Shown here: in pieces, positions 15,172 to 23,447 of the stretch
How positions within the stretch are numbered: the stretch's first letter is position 1
Layout: the number at the start of each line of letters is the position of its first letter
Assembly (NCBI GenBank): GCA_034113365.1
Contig: JAXEXP010000057.1
Location: 1-35,406 of the forward strand
Source of the DNA: Spyradocola sp034113365
GTDB lineage: Bacteria > Bacillota > Clostridia > Christensenellales > UBA1750
Direction: 5' to 3'
DNA: 35,406 bases
Position numbers and translations under genes: made by a program
Notes under the pieces: model-generated
Seen by the model: the letters and a program-made list of their open reading frames with translations, nothing else
What the model was told of the DNA's origin: nothing
The model's database searches: none

Positions 15172-16776
15172 TCAGTCGTCGAGGAAGAAGCTGCGGTGGG
15201 GGTTCATGCGCAGGCGCACGACCTGGCCGCCGTGGACGTAGAGGCCGAAGTTGCTCTCGTCGCCGTTGCGGATGTAGTCGATCACCCACTTGTCGCCCTC
15301 GAAGTGGCCCTCTTCCACGGACAGGAAGTTGAGCTGGTCGTTCTGGCGGGTGCTCAGCTGCTGCCACGGGTTGGGGTCCTGCGGGTCGGGGCGCTTGTAG
15401 AAGTCCACGGACAGGCCTGCGCCCGCGAGGAAGAACTCGTCCTCGCCCGTCTGGATGAGCAGGCCGCGTCCGCGCGCCTCGAGGTGCTTGCGGTTCTCGG
15501 GCAGGCGCAGGTTGATGCGCGAGCCCAGGCAGGGCGGCGGCGGATTGCTGCCGCGCAGGAAGGTGGCCACGACGTGGTATCTGTCCAGCTTGACGTACTG
15601 GTTGGCGGCGAACTCCTCCTGCAGGAAGGCGTGGATGCGGCCCGTGCCGCGGTATTTGACGAGCAGCGGCGCTACGGCGGACAGTGTGCGCATGGTCACG
15701 GCCATGGGATAGGCGGCGTCGGTCAGCTCGCCGTCCTCGGTCAGCGCGCTCTCGGCGCCGAAGCCGCACACGCCGATGGCGTCGTAGTGCGCCACCGCGC
15801 GGAATGCGTTCATCGCGTTGGGCTCGCCGGTGCAGGGCGATTCGGGCACGAACAGCGCGTTGTCCGGGCGGGCGTATCGCGAGCAGATGCGGCTGTACAC
15901 GCTGGCCTCGGGGTTATAGATGTCCGGGCAGAGCAGGTCAAGCGCGGGCGCACCCTTCTTCCAGATGTCCAGCACGCGGCCGACGGGCGCGCCTGCGTTG
16001 TAGCACTTGCCTGGCTCCTCGTGGCGGTTTTCGCCGATCATCACGTTGGTGATGAGGGCGGGGTAGTCGTAGACCTTGCGGCCGCGCTCGGCGATGGCGC
16101 CGATGTAGCGGGCGTGGTACCACGCGCAGAAGGCCTCGTGCGCGTGACGGCCGAAGTGGCCGCGCCAGGTGTTTTCGCCGGTGACCTCGCCGCAGTCGTC
16201 CAGCTGCACGTCCCACAGCTCCGAGGGCAGCGGCTTTTCGTAGTCGGCGCGGGCGAGGGAGGAGTAGTCGCGGTCGGTGTAGCCGATGCCCATCTCGTTT
16301 TCCACCTGCACGGCGACCACGGTGCCGGTGGCGCCGTCGTATTCCTTGAGGAATGCCATCAGGTGCTCAAAGGCCAGCGCGTCGCGCTCGAGCGTGGCCA
16401 TGCAGTGCGGCGTGAGCGCGGGCAGCGGAGCGCCGTCGACGCTGCGGGCCAGGCGGTAGGTGTGCGGGTCGAGCTTGATGTACTCGGGCACGTAGTTGGG
16501 GTGGCCGTTTTTGCTGGTGCCGAACCAGAGCAGGATCAGGTGCAGCCCCGCCGCGCGCGTGCGGTCGATGGTGTCCTTGACCAGCGCCATGTCGTAGACG
16601 TCCTTTTCCGGCTCGATGGCGTACCAGTAGATGGGCGTCTCCAGCGTGTTGCCGCCGTAGAGCTGCACGGCGCGGATGGCCTTGTCCAGCATGTCGGTGC
16701 CGGTGGAGGAGTTGTGGGCCTGCAGCCCGGTCAGAAACAGCGGATTGCCGTGAATATCCTTGAAAAAACCGTTCAT
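15172..16776 (-). CDS. Clan GH-A glycoside hydrolase, beta-galactosidase-like (DUF5597 type)
   Basis: A 534-residue protein with a TIM-barrel catalytic domain like GH35/GH42 beta-galactosidases. The predicted acid/base is Glu161 in AVQVENEMG and the predicted nucleophile is Glu312 in ALFVPES, the separation expected for clan GH-A. Other markers are LYGGNTLETPIYWYAIEPE at the start, the loop LLWFGTSKNGHPNYVPEY and LLCPDIYNPE. The C-terminal 150 residues form a beta-rich domain of the DUF5597 kind. It has no signal peptide, so it should act on imported oligosaccharides in the cytoplasm, consistent with the neighbouring ABC importer. GAGGAGGG lies just before the ATG at 16776. The substrate is not predictable. 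Confidence 0.85.
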   Translation of the reverse strand: MNGFFKDIHGNPLFLTGLQAHNSSTGTDMLDKAIRAVQLYGGNTLETPIYWYAIEPEKDVYDMALVKDTIDRTRAAGLHLILLWFGTSKNGHPNYVPEYIKLDPHTYRLARSVDGAPLPALTPHCMATLERDALAFEHLMAFLKEYDGATGTVVAVQVENEMGIGYTDRDYSSLARADYEKPLPSELWDVQLDDCGEVTGENTWRGHFGRHAHEAFCAWYHARYIGAIAERGRKVYDYPALITNVMIGENRHEEPGKCYNAGAPVGRVLDIWKKGAPALDLLCPDIYNPEASVYSRICSRYARPDNALFVPESPCTGEPNAMNAFRAVAHYDAIGVCGFGAESALTEDGELTDAAYPMAVTMRTLSAVAPLLVKYRGTGRIHAFLQEEFAANQYVKLDRYHVVATFLRGSNPPPPCLGSRINLRLPENRKHLEARGRGLLIQTGEDEFFLAGAGLSVDFYKRPDPQDPNPWQQLSTRQNDQLNFLSVEEGHFEGDKWVIDYIRNGDESNFGLYVHGGQVVRLRMNPHRSFFLDD

Positions 16777-16804
16777 GGGAACCCTCCTCGGTTGTGATGC
16801 TTCC

Positions 16805-16834
16805 ATTATACCACAAACCCGCGGGTCGGAACAA
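16805..16834 (-). promoter_or_regulatory. Promoter of the glycoside hydrolase gene
   Basis: On the minus strand TTGTTC, 18 bases, then a consensus TATAAT about 28 bases before the start codon. The spacer holds a perfect 10-bp palindrome ACCCGCGGGT (16817-16826) that could be an operator. Confidence 0.6.
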
Positions 16835-16916
16835 CGGTGCAGACGGGACACACTTGATGCGGATGAGCTCGCTGCAACAACGCTTTTTGGAGCAGGCAAT
16901 CGGGGGTTCCGCCGTT

Positions 16917-16972
16917 AAGGCTCCCCTTGAGGGGAGCTGCCGGCCTTCGGCCGGCTGAAGGGTGGAGCTGCA
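16917..16972 (+). repeat. Dispersed intergenic repeat, family 1, copy 2
   Basis: It shares AAGGCTCCCCTTGAGGGG, AGCTGCCG and the tail GGCTGAAGGGTG with copy 1 at 9198. The central hairpin here is CCGGCC-TTC-GGCCGG, with compensating changes compared with copy 1, so the paired structure is conserved rather than the bases. It lies between the hydrolase promoter and the VanW terminator. Confidence 0.8.
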
Positions 16973-16999
16973 CCTCCGATCACGATCAGCGAAAGGGCA

Positions 17000-17038
17000 G
17001 AAAGATACTGAGCGTCCCGATGGGAATCGGAACGCTCA
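17000..17038 (-). terminator. Terminator-like hairpin after VanW gene 1
   Basis: A 13-bp stem with one mismatch (17009-17021 with 17026-17038) and a 4-base loop, followed on the minus strand by GTATCTTTC, a modest T-rich tail. Confidence 0.6.
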
Positions 17039-17055
17039 GATGGTTTTGATTTGAA

Positions 17056-18606
17056 TTACGGCCAGACGTTGGAGTGGCTCTCCTCGGGCAGGGGCGTGGG
17101 ATCGGGCGTGGGTTCGGGTGTGGGCTCAGGACCGTAGTTGATGATGGCGGTGATGGCGGGGTAGGTCGTGGTGAAGAGCACCTTCTCCTCGACGACCTTG
17201 CCGTCCTTGATGTACTGGATGTAGGTGGTGGACTTTTTGCCGTTGCGGCCCTTGCGCACGGTCTTGGTCTCGCCCGGGGCGAGGGAGGAATCGAACACCA
17301 TGCGGTCCTCGCCGCGGCTGATGGTGGAATCGGTGGTGGAGCGCAGATCGATGGTCATGCCCTCCTCGAGCACGGGCTTGCCGTAGACCTCGACGGTCAG
17401 CTGACGGTCCTCAAAGTGCGTCACCAGGTAGATGGGCGCGTCGGAGGTGTTGCGGAACTTGAAGTCCTTGGCGGGGTAGTCGATGGCGGCGTCCATGCCG
17501 ATCTTGACATAGTCGCTCGGCCAGGAGTGGCCCCAGCGCTCCACGATCTCCATGCCGGCGCGCACGACCGCGTTGAACAGCGTGGAGGACACCTGGCACA
17601 CGCCGCCGCCCGGCTCCGAGATGAGGATGCCGTTCTGGATGGAGCCCGCGGCCTTATAGCCCTTGTCCGTGGTGCGCGGGCCGGTGACGGTGTTGATGGA
17701 GAACACCTCGCCGGGCGCCACGACGTAGCCGTTGAAGGCCTCGGAGCACAGGCGGATGTTGGTGTTGCGGGAGGAGGAGCTGGTGGTCGTGGTGGTAAAG
17801 GAGGCCAGCAGCTGGTTCTCCTGCTCCAGCTGCGCGCGGGTGATGGCGGCGGGGACCTCATTGACCACGGGGGTGATCGTGGCGGAATAGTCGCCCGAAT
17901 CGATCATCTGCTGGATCTGGCTGCGCAGCTGCTGCACGTCCAGGCTGCGGCCGTTGACCTCGTCGGTGAAGGCGAAGGTCTTGGTCTCCACGTCAAAGCT
18001 GCCCACCGTCGCATCCTGCGCGGGCACGTCGATGGCCTCGGCGATGCGCTGCACAAAGGCGTCCACGCCCTCTACCGTGACGGTGCAGGTGGTGGCAAAG
18101 TCCAGCGGCTGGGTCTGCAGCGCCGTGACCAGCTGGTAGCGCTGCGTAAGGTCGCCCTCCTTGGCGTAGTTGTACGCGTCCACGATCACCTGCTCGGTGT
18201 CGTAGCTGGACTGCGCGGGCAGCGTGTAGGTCTGGCCCTCGCAGGCGACGGTGATGACGCGCGCGTCGGCCTCGGCCTGCTGGCGCGCCAGGATCTCCTC
18301 GCGCACCTCTTCATAGGAGCGGCCGCCCACGTCCTGACCGTCGATGGTGATGCCGGGATAGAAGCCCTGCACGTCCACCACGGCCTTCATTTCCTCAAGA
18401 TCCTGATAGGACTGATAGTAGAGCAGCCCCAGCGCGCCGCCGGCGACGAACAGCAGGATCGCCAGCACCAGCAGCACGATGGCCACGATGCTCTTGCCGC
18501 TTTTGCGGCGGGGGCGCTGCGCGCCGGAGACGTCATCCTGCTGCGCGGGCTGCTCTTCCAGCAGCTCGGTTTCTTCCTGCGGATGCTTTTTGTTCTTCTT
18601 AGCCAT
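17056..18606 (-). CDS. VanW family membrane-anchored protein (copy 1)
   Basis: A 516-residue cell-envelope protein. A charged cytoplasmic N-tail (1-35) is followed by one membrane helix (about 39-65), then an external part with a peptidoglycan-binding-4-like region (about 80-270), the VanW core (TTTTSSSSRNTNIRLC, PGEVFSINTVTG, EPGGGVCQVSSTLFNA near 330) and a G5-like region ending in a Thr-Pro-Glu tail. VanW proteins occur in some vancomycin-resistance clusters, but most Firmicutes carry them as housekeeping wall proteins of unknown reaction; no van resistance genes are nearby. It shares its architecture with the protein at 21748-23424. The ATG follows GGAAGGG. Confidence 0.9.
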   Translation of the reverse strand: MAKKNKKHPQEETELLEEQPAQQDDVSGAQRPRRKSGKSIVAIVLLVLAILLFVAGGALGLLYYQSYQDLEEMKAVVDVQGFYPGITIDGQDVGGRSYEEVREEILARQQAEADARVITVACEGQTYTLPAQSSYDTEQVIVDAYNYAKEGDLTQRYQLVTALQTQPLDFATTCTVTVEGVDAFVQRIAEAIDVPAQDATVGSFDVETKTFAFTDEVNGRSLDVQQLRSQIQQMIDSGDYSATITPVVNEVPAAITRAQLEQENQLLASFTTTTTSSSSRNTNIRLCSEAFNGYVVAPGEVFSINTVTGPRTTDKGYKAAGSIQNGILISEPGGGVCQVSSTLFNAVVRAGMEIVERWGHSWPSDYVKIGMDAAIDYPAKDFKFRNTSDAPIYLVTHFEDRQLTVEVYGKPVLEEGMTIDLRSTTDSTISRGEDRMVFDSSLAPGETKTVRKGRNGKKSTTYIQYIKDGKVVEEKVLFTTTYPAITAIINYGPEPTPEPTPDPTPLPEESHSNVWP

Positions 18607-18734
18607 GCTTGACCCTTCCTTTTATTCATGGCGGTGGCCCGCCAACCTTTCCAATACTATCATACCACGAAACGGGGGCGCAAGTACAGCCTGCGCGCCA
18701 GATTTTGCGATGAAGAAACGGTAAAAAACACACA

Positions 18735-18770
18735 AATAGCAACAACCGCCGCAGGAATGGCCTGCGACGG
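18735..18770 (-). terminator. Intrinsic terminator of rex
   Basis: On the minus strand a 10-bp stem (18746-18755 with 18761-18770, one wobble), 5-base loop, then a T-rich stretch (TTGTTGCTATTTG). It lies 13 bases after the rex stop. Confidence 0.65.
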
Positions 18771-18783
18771 TAAGATAAACGAA

Positions 18784-19452
18784 TCAGTCCGTGGGAATGT
18801 TCGCGTCGGGCGCCTGTTCGGCAAGCTCCATCTGGTGCAGGCGGTAGGTGAGCACGAGCAGGCTGTCGGTCAGGTGGACGTTGTTGACCGCGACGGTGGC
18901 GGGGACCTTGAGATCGATGGGCGCGAAGTTCCAGATGGCGCGCACGCCGCCTTCGATCATCTGCTGGGCGACCTGCTGCGCCACGCGCGCGGGCGTTGCC
19001 ACCACGCCGATGAGCGCCGGGTGCTCGGCGAGAAAGGCGCGAAGCTCGGTGACGTTGTAGACGGGCACGCCGCGGATGACGCGGCCGATCATGTCGGGCT
19101 TGACGTCGAACATGGCGATGGGCTCGAAGCCGCGCTGCGAAAAGCCGGGGTACCAGGCCACCGCCTGGCCGATGTTGCCCGCGCCCACGATGATCATGTC
19201 GTACTTGCGGCCCAGGCCCAGTATGCTGCCGATGTGGGCGCGCAGCTCGGCCACGTTGTAGCCGTAGCCCTGCTGGCCCAGCGTGCCGAAGCAGTTGATG
19301 TCCTGGCGGATCTGCGACGCGGTCAACCCCATGCGCGCGCCCAGCTCCTGCGAGGAGATGCGCGTGATGCCGATCTTCTCCAGATCGCGCAGATAGCGAT
19401 AATAACCCGGCAGGCGGCGGATCACCGCGTCGGAAATTTTATGTGCAGCCAT
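18784..19452 (-). CDS. rex: Redox-sensing transcriptional repressor Rex
   Basis: A 222-residue repressor that senses the NADH/NAD+ ratio and controls fermentation and respiration genes. The N-terminal winged helix (1-80) has IPDAVIRRLP-type (here ISDAVIRRLPGYYRYL) and the recognition helix TASQIRQDINCFG. The Rossmann domain begins IIVGAGNIGQAV (88-98) and is followed by FDVKPDMIGRVIRGVPV and a C-terminal swap helix. Length is normal. The only convincing Rex box in the window lies in its own promoter (19503-19520), so it is probably self-regulated. Confidence 0.96.
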   Translation of the reverse strand: MAAHKISDAVIRRLPGYYRYLRDLEKIGITRISSQELGARMGLTASQIRQDINCFGTLGQQGYGYNVAELRAHIGSILGLGRKYDMIIVGAGNIGQAVAWYPGFSQRGFEPIAMFDVKPDMIGRVIRGVPVYNVTELRAFLAEHPALIGVVATPARVAQQVAQQMIEGGVRAIWNFAPIDLKVPATVAVNNVHLTDSLLVLTYRLHQMELAEQAPDANIPTD

Positions 19453-19502
19453 TTCGTTCCCTCAGTTTCTGTCCCCGGTGCCGGCAAGGCGCCCGCACAA
19501 GT

Positions 19503-19520
19503 TTGCTAAATCTTTAACAT
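19503..19520. promoter_or_regulatory. Rex box (operator) in the rex promoter
   Basis: TTGCTAA-ATCT-TTAACAT matches the Rex consensus TTGTTAA-N4-TTAACAA at 12 of 14 fixed positions. It starts 10 bases downstream of the -10 element, covering the expected transcription start, where repressor binding blocks initiation. Confidence 0.72.
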
Positions 19521-19530
19521 CCTGTCGTTT

Positions 19531-19559
19531 AGTATAACATTTTTGCGGTGCAAAGACAA
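19531..19559 (-). promoter_or_regulatory. Promoter of rex
   Basis: On the minus strand TTGTCT, a 17-base spacer and TATACT, followed immediately by the Rex box. The start codon is about 70 bases further on. Confidence 0.7.
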
Positions 19560-19582
19560 GAATAAATTGGAGGGATGGGGCG

Positions 19583-20179
19583 TCACAGCGCCTTGACGGC
19601 GCGCAGGATCCAGTAGCCGGCGTCCTTTGTAAGCGTGGTGACCTCGGCAAACAGCGTAGACAGGTAGCGGATGGCGGAGGGCGCGCCCTGCTGCTTACGG
19701 ATGACCACGTACAGCGCGCCGCCGGGCAGCAGCTTTTCGTGCGCCTGCGCAAAGAAGCCGTAGACCACCTGCTTGCCCGCGCGGATGGGCGGGTTGGTGA
19801 CGCAGGCGGAAAGACCGGGCTGCACCTGCGAAAGCGCGTCGCTGACGTAGGCGCGGGCGTTGGCAACGCCGTTGCCTTCCGCGTTTTTTTGCGCAAGGGC
19901 CACCGCGCGCTCGTTGACGTCCACCATCTCGACGGTCAGCGCCGGGTTTTTGACGGCCAGCGCGACGCCGATGGCGCCCCAGCCGCAGCCGATGTCGGCG
20001 CATCTTCCGGAAAGGGGCGGCACGGTGTCGATGAGCAGGCGGCTGCCGGGGTCGAGGTGCTGCTTGGAAAAGGTGCCCGCGTCGGTCTCAAAGCGCAGGC
20101 AGCGGCTGCCGACCTGCACGCTGACATGCCGCTCCTCGTGCGCCGAGGTGGGGGCGTTGGTGTAGTAATGCTCCGCCAT
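19583..20179 (-). CDS. Class I SAM-dependent methyltransferase, RsmC-like
   Basis: A 198-residue methyltransferase of the small-domain MTS family related to RsmC, which methylates G1207 of 16S rRNA. The SAM-binding motif is DIGCGWGAIG (62-71), motif IV is NPPIRAG (129-135, the amino-group methylation signature), and EMVDVNERAVALAQ marks the acidic loop. It corresponds to the catalytic half of E. coli RsmC only, which is the usual form in Firmicutes. It follows the C39-like gene by 22 bases, and rex lies downstream with its own promoter. Its exact rRNA target is inferred, not shown. Confidence 0.9.
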   Translation of the reverse strand: MAEHYYTNAPTSAHEERHVSVQVGSRCLRFETDAGTFSKQHLDPGSRLLIDTVPPLSGRCADIGCGWGAIGVALAVKNPALTVEMVDVNERAVALAQKNAEGNGVANARAYVSDALSQVQPGLSACVTNPPIRAGKQVVYGFFAQAHEKLLPGGALYVVIRKQQGAPSAIRYLSTLFAEVTTLTKDAGYWILRAVKAL

Positions 20180-20201
20180 GAGCCTGTCCTCCCGGGATGG
20201 T

Positions 20202-20840
20202 TTATTTTACGATGCCCAGCGCGTAGACCTTCTCATACTCCGCGAGGTATCGCGGCTGGTCGTCTTTGGCCGGGTCGAGCACGAAGAAGTCGTCCTCATC
20301 CGCGCCCACCACGCACAGCCAGTGCACGTTTTCGCCGCGCAGCACGCGCACCATGCACACGCGGCCCTTTTTCAGCTCGTCGGTGATGGTCTCGCCGTTG
20401 AAGTCGCTGGGCGCCGAGAAGGTGACGTCGGGGTAGAGCGTGTCGAGCTTGGCGACGTTGACGGTCTTGCCGTTCACGTACAGGCCGTTGTCCCAGAAAG
20501 CCTGGTTGAGCTGCGCGGGGGTGACGGAGATCCCGGCATTGTGCTCCAGCAGCATGGACAGGCAGCAGAACAGACTGCCCTCCTGCTCCATGGTGTAGCC
20601 CGTCTCGCCAAGGGCATCCTGCGCCCAGGCGGGGTCGGTCTGCGCGCAGTAGGTCACGGCGATGGGCTCGACGGCCTTGCGCGGCGTGGGCAGTATGCCG
20701 TCGTTGGTGATCTGGTTGGTGTTGAACCAGCGCAGGAACAGCGCGATGGCCACCACGACGACGATGGTGCCCGCGTACAGCTGCACGCGCTGGGAGAGGA
20801 CCTGCTTCTCCTCTTTGGTCATGTCCTTGAATTTCTTCAT
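20202..20840 (-). CDS. C39-like (papain-like) membrane-anchored protein
   Basis: A 212-residue protein with a cytoplasmic N-tail, one membrane helix (about 22-38) and an external domain of the Peptidase C39-like type. The nucleophile region is EGSLFCCLSMLL (Cys92 or Cys93) rather than the usual GCG/GCA, and the histidine region is VHWLCVVGADEDDFFVLDP, with the aspartate or asparagine partner in the final DP. These are the family's landmarks, but the odd Cys motif makes activity uncertain. The ATG at 20840 is 25 bases after the upstream metallo-hydrolase gene, so it belongs to that leftward operon. Confidence 0.8.
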   Translation of the reverse strand: MKKFKDMTKEEKQVLSQRVQLYAGTIVVVVAIALFLRWFNTNQITNDGILPTPRKAVEPIAVTYCAQTDPAWAQDALGETGYTMEQEGSLFCCLSMLLEHNAGISVTPAQLNQAFWDNGLYVNGKTVNVAKLDTLYPDVTFSAPSDFNGETITDELKKGRVCMVRVLRGENVHWLCVVGADEDDFFVLDPAKDDQPRYLAEYEKVYALGIVK

Positions 20841-20865
20841 CTTTGGGTGATTGCCTCCGGGGTTT

Positions 20866-21564
20866 TCAGAAAGATAGCTGCACGGGCTCGTACATGGTCA
20901 GCAGCCTGGTGGGCTGGCCGTCCATGGCGCGCACAAAGTCCATGGGGTCGGCGGTGTTCTCCTGGAACATGCCGTAGTGGGTGGGGATGGACAGGCGCAC
21001 GTTCAGCTCGCGGGCGACGCGCGCGGCCTCCTCGTGGCCCATGTTGCCCCAGCGGCCGTTGACGCAGGCGACGATCGCGTCGGGCGCAAAGGGGCGGGCG
21101 CTCTCGGCCAGCAGCGGGGAGTAGAGGGTGTCGGCGGTGAAATAGACGGTGCAGCCGCCCCCGCGCACTACAAGGCCGATGCTGTCCTCCGTGTGCTCGG
21201 CGTGCACGGCGTACAGCTCCGCGTCGCCCACGCACAGCTTGTCGCCACGGTCAAAGGCCAGCAGGTTCTCCGCGTCCACGCCCAGGCGCAGCAGGTGGCT
21301 GCGGCAGGAGGCAGGCCCGGCAAACAGGTTGTCCGCAAGGTCGATGCGGCGCAGCGTGCCCTCGTCCAGGTGGTCCATGTGGTCGTGCGAGAACACGAAC
21401 AGGTCGGCGTCGATGGACGCCGGGTCAAGGGGCGGGGGCGCGATGCGCGTGTGTCCGCCGCTCTCCTCGCAGCTGTAGGACAGATAGGGGTCCAGGCAGA
21501 TGACGGAGCCGCCGCAGCGGATCAGAAAGCCGCCCTGCCCCAGCCAGGTCAGTTCCATTGCCAT
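20866..21564 (-). CDS. MBL-fold metal-dependent hydrolase, UlaG-like
   Basis: A 232-residue metallo-beta-lactamase-fold hydrolase. It begins MELTWLGQGGFLI and has the metal motif SHDHMDHLD (His60-x-His62-x-Asp64-His65), AVHAEHTEDS, a YFTADTLYSP motif with the bridging aspartate, and IPTHYGMF for the last histidine. This pattern is that of the L-ascorbate-6-phosphate lactonase (UlaG) and related group. Without other ula genes nearby, another lactone or phosphodiester substrate is possible. The start is the ATG at 21564, with AAGGGAGGG upstream; a second in-frame ATG lies at 21558. It leads the C39-like/RsmC-like operon. Confidence 0.88.
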   Translation of the reverse strand: MAMELTWLGQGGFLIRCGGSVICLDPYLSYSCEESGGHTRIAPPPLDPASIDADLFVFSHDHMDHLDEGTLRRIDLADNLFAGPASCRSHLLRLGVDAENLLAFDRGDKLCVGDAELYAVHAEHTEDSIGLVVRGGGCTVYFTADTLYSPLLAESARPFAPDAIVACVNGRWGNMGHEEAARVARELNVRLSIPTHYGMFQENTADPMDFVRAMDGQPTRLLTMYEPVQLSF

Positions 21565-21593
21565 GTGGTTCCCTCCCTTAGCGTCTTTCCAAC

Positions 21594-21622
21594 AGTATAC
21601 CATACTCCGCTCGGTTTTTCAG
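21594..21622 (-). promoter_or_regulatory. Promoter of the metallo-hydrolase operon
   Basis: On the minus strand CTGAAA, 17 bases, then TATACT, with a start codon about 30 bases downstream. It is back to back with the VanW 2 promoter. Confidence 0.5.
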
Positions 21623-21634
21623 CATATATTTTGT

Positions 21635-21663
21635 TTGCCATTTTGGGCAATAGACGGTATAAT
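21635..21663 (+). promoter_or_regulatory. Promoter of VanW gene 2
   Basis: TTGCCA, 17 bases, then consensus TATAAT, giving a leader of about 77 bases. A dyad TTGCC-ATTTT-GGGCAA overlaps the -35 region. Confidence 0.72.
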
Positions 21664-21747
21664 GAATCCGTATGCGGAGCGGGAACGTTTGAGTGCGAAG
21701 CATCGTGTTTATATATGGTAGAAACCAGGTTCACAGGAGGATGGGCA

Positions 21748-23424
21748 ATGTCGAGTTATTACAGCGACGGGCGCGGAAGGGGCGCCCAGCAGAGGAACAG
21801 CAACGTCCGCAGCAGCGGCAGCGGCAGGGGCACGTCCGGCCGCCCCACGGGCTCCGGAAGCGGAAGAAGCACGAATAGGAGAAAGAAGAAAAAGAGCCCC
21901 ATCGGGCTGCTGCTGCTGGTATTGCTGCTGGTGGTGGGCATCGTTGCGGGCGTGAATTATTTCAAGAGCCGCAAGGAGGAGCAGGCCCAGCAGCAGCTGG
22001 AGCTGGAGGCGCAGCAGCAGGCCGAGCAGGAGGACGCGCTGCTGAACCAGCAGACCATCTATGAGGGCGTGACGCTCAACGGCATCCAGCTGGCGGGCAT
22101 GACCAAGGAGCAGGCCGCGCAGGCGGTGGAGAGCGCGCTGGGGCTGGAGGAGCACGCGCTGACGCTGACCTACGGCGAGCAGAGCTTCACGGTGAACCTG
22201 ATGGCGGGCACCGACCTGGCCTCCGTGCTGGAGCAGGCCTATCAGGTGGGCCGCGACGGCACGCGCGAGGAGAACCTGGCCACCATTGAGCGCATCAAGA
22301 CGGAAAACGTGGAGTTTACCGTGGAGGCGGGCTATTCGCTGCCCGACATGACCGAGGTGCTGGAAAGCTGCGCCGCGGCCATCGACTGCGCGCCGGTCAA
22401 CGCCACGGTGACGGGCTTTGACACCAAGGAATCCTCCTTTACCTACGCGGAGGGCGAAAACGGCCTGACCGTGGACAAGGACGCCACGCTGGCCGCCGCG
22501 CAGGCCGCGGTGGACGCGGGCAGCCTGGACGCCAACATCCAGATCAAGGTCAACGAGGTCGCGCCCGACATGGACAAGGCGACGCTCAAGTCCAAGTTCA
22601 AGAAGCTGACCTCCTTTACCACGACCACCACCTCCAATTCCAACCGCAACACCAACATCCGCCTGTGCTCTACGGCCATCAACGGCGCGGTGGTGCAGCC
22701 GGGTGAGGAGTTCTCCGTCAACGCCACCACGGGCAAGCGCTCCGCCGAAAAGGGCTACAAGGACGCCACCGTCATCAAGAACGGCGTGTACGTGCAGGAG
22801 CCGGGCGGCGGCGTGTGCCAGGTATCCTCCACGCTGTTCAACGCGGTGGTGCGCGCGGGGCTTAAGATCACCGAGCGGCACAACCACACCATCGTCTCCT
22901 CCTACGTGCCCATCGGCGAGGATGCGGCCATCGACTACCCCAACAAGGACTTCAAGTTCGTCAACAACTCCGAAGGCCCCATCGCCATCGTGATGAGCTT
23001 TGACGAGAGCGGCAAGAAGCTCAAGGCCACGGTCTACGGCATCCCGATCCTGGAGGACGGCGTGACGCTGGATCTGACCAGCGAGGTGACCGAGACCATC
23101 CCCATACCCTCGCCCACCTACACCGAGGATCCCACGCTGGCCTACGGCGAGGAGGTCACAGTGACCACGGGCCTGGAGGGCAAGAAGGTCAAGACCTATC
23201 TGATCACCAAGAAGGACGGCAAGGAAGTGAACAGGGAGCTGCTGTACTCCTCCAGCTACCCCAAGCGCACGCCCGTCATCGCCATCAACTCCAAGGCGGC
23301 GCCCGAGGCCTCGCCCGCGATCCCGGAGGAGGGCGGCGACAGCACCGGCGGCGGTGAAGAGGGCGGCATCCCGGACGACGGGTCGGGAAGCTCCGGCGAC
23401 GATTTTGTGATCCCGGAGGAATAA
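21748..23424 (+). CDS. VanW family membrane-anchored protein (copy 2)
   Basis: A 558-residue protein with the same plan as the VanW protein at 17056-18606: a basic, glycine/serine-rich cytoplasmic tail (1-50), one membrane helix (about 51-70), a Q/E-rich coiled stretch, a peptidoglycan-binding-4-like region, the VanW core (TTTTSNSNRNTNIRLC, EPGGGVCQVSSTLFNA near 351) and a G5-like region, ending in an acidic Gly/Ser tail. The start at 21748 is chosen because AGGAGG lies 7 bases upstream; the frame is open far upstream but through a promoter. Function in the cell wall is likely, the reaction unknown. The two copies differ in tail composition, suggesting different roles. Confidence 0.9.
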   Translation: MSSYYSDGRGRGAQQRNSNVRSSGSGRGTSGRPTGSGSGRSTNRRKKKKSPIGLLLLVLLLVVGIVAGVNYFKSRKEEQAQQQLELEAQQQAEQEDALLNQQTIYEGVTLNGIQLAGMTKEQAAQAVESALGLEEHALTLTYGEQSFTVNLMAGTDLASVLEQAYQVGRDGTREENLATIERIKTENVEFTVEAGYSLPDMTEVLESCAAAIDCAPVNATVTGFDTKESSFTYAEGENGLTVDKDATLAAAQAAVDAGSLDANIQIKVNEVAPDMDKATLKSKFKKLTSFTTTTTSNSNRNTNIRLCSTAINGAVVQPGEEFSVNATTGKRSAEKGYKDATVIKNGVYVQEPGGGVCQVSSTLFNAVVRAGLKITERHNHTIVSSYVPIGEDAAIDYPNKDFKFVNNSEGPIAIVMSFDESGKKLKATVYGIPILEDGVTLDLTSEVTETIPIPSPTYTEDPTLAYGEEVTVTTGLEGKKVKTYLITKKDGKEVNRELLYSSSYPKRTPVIAINSKAAPEASPAIPEEGGDSTGGGEEGGIPDDGSGSSGDDFVIPEE

Positions 23425-23447
23425 AAATCATACAGGCGTAAAGCCCG

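Noticed and set aside
17056..18606. Reading the VanW proteins as part of a vancomycin-resistance cluster
   Set aside because: No vanA/B-type ligase, vanH, vanX or vanRS-like genes are near either copy. VanW-domain proteins are common in Firmicutes without resistance.
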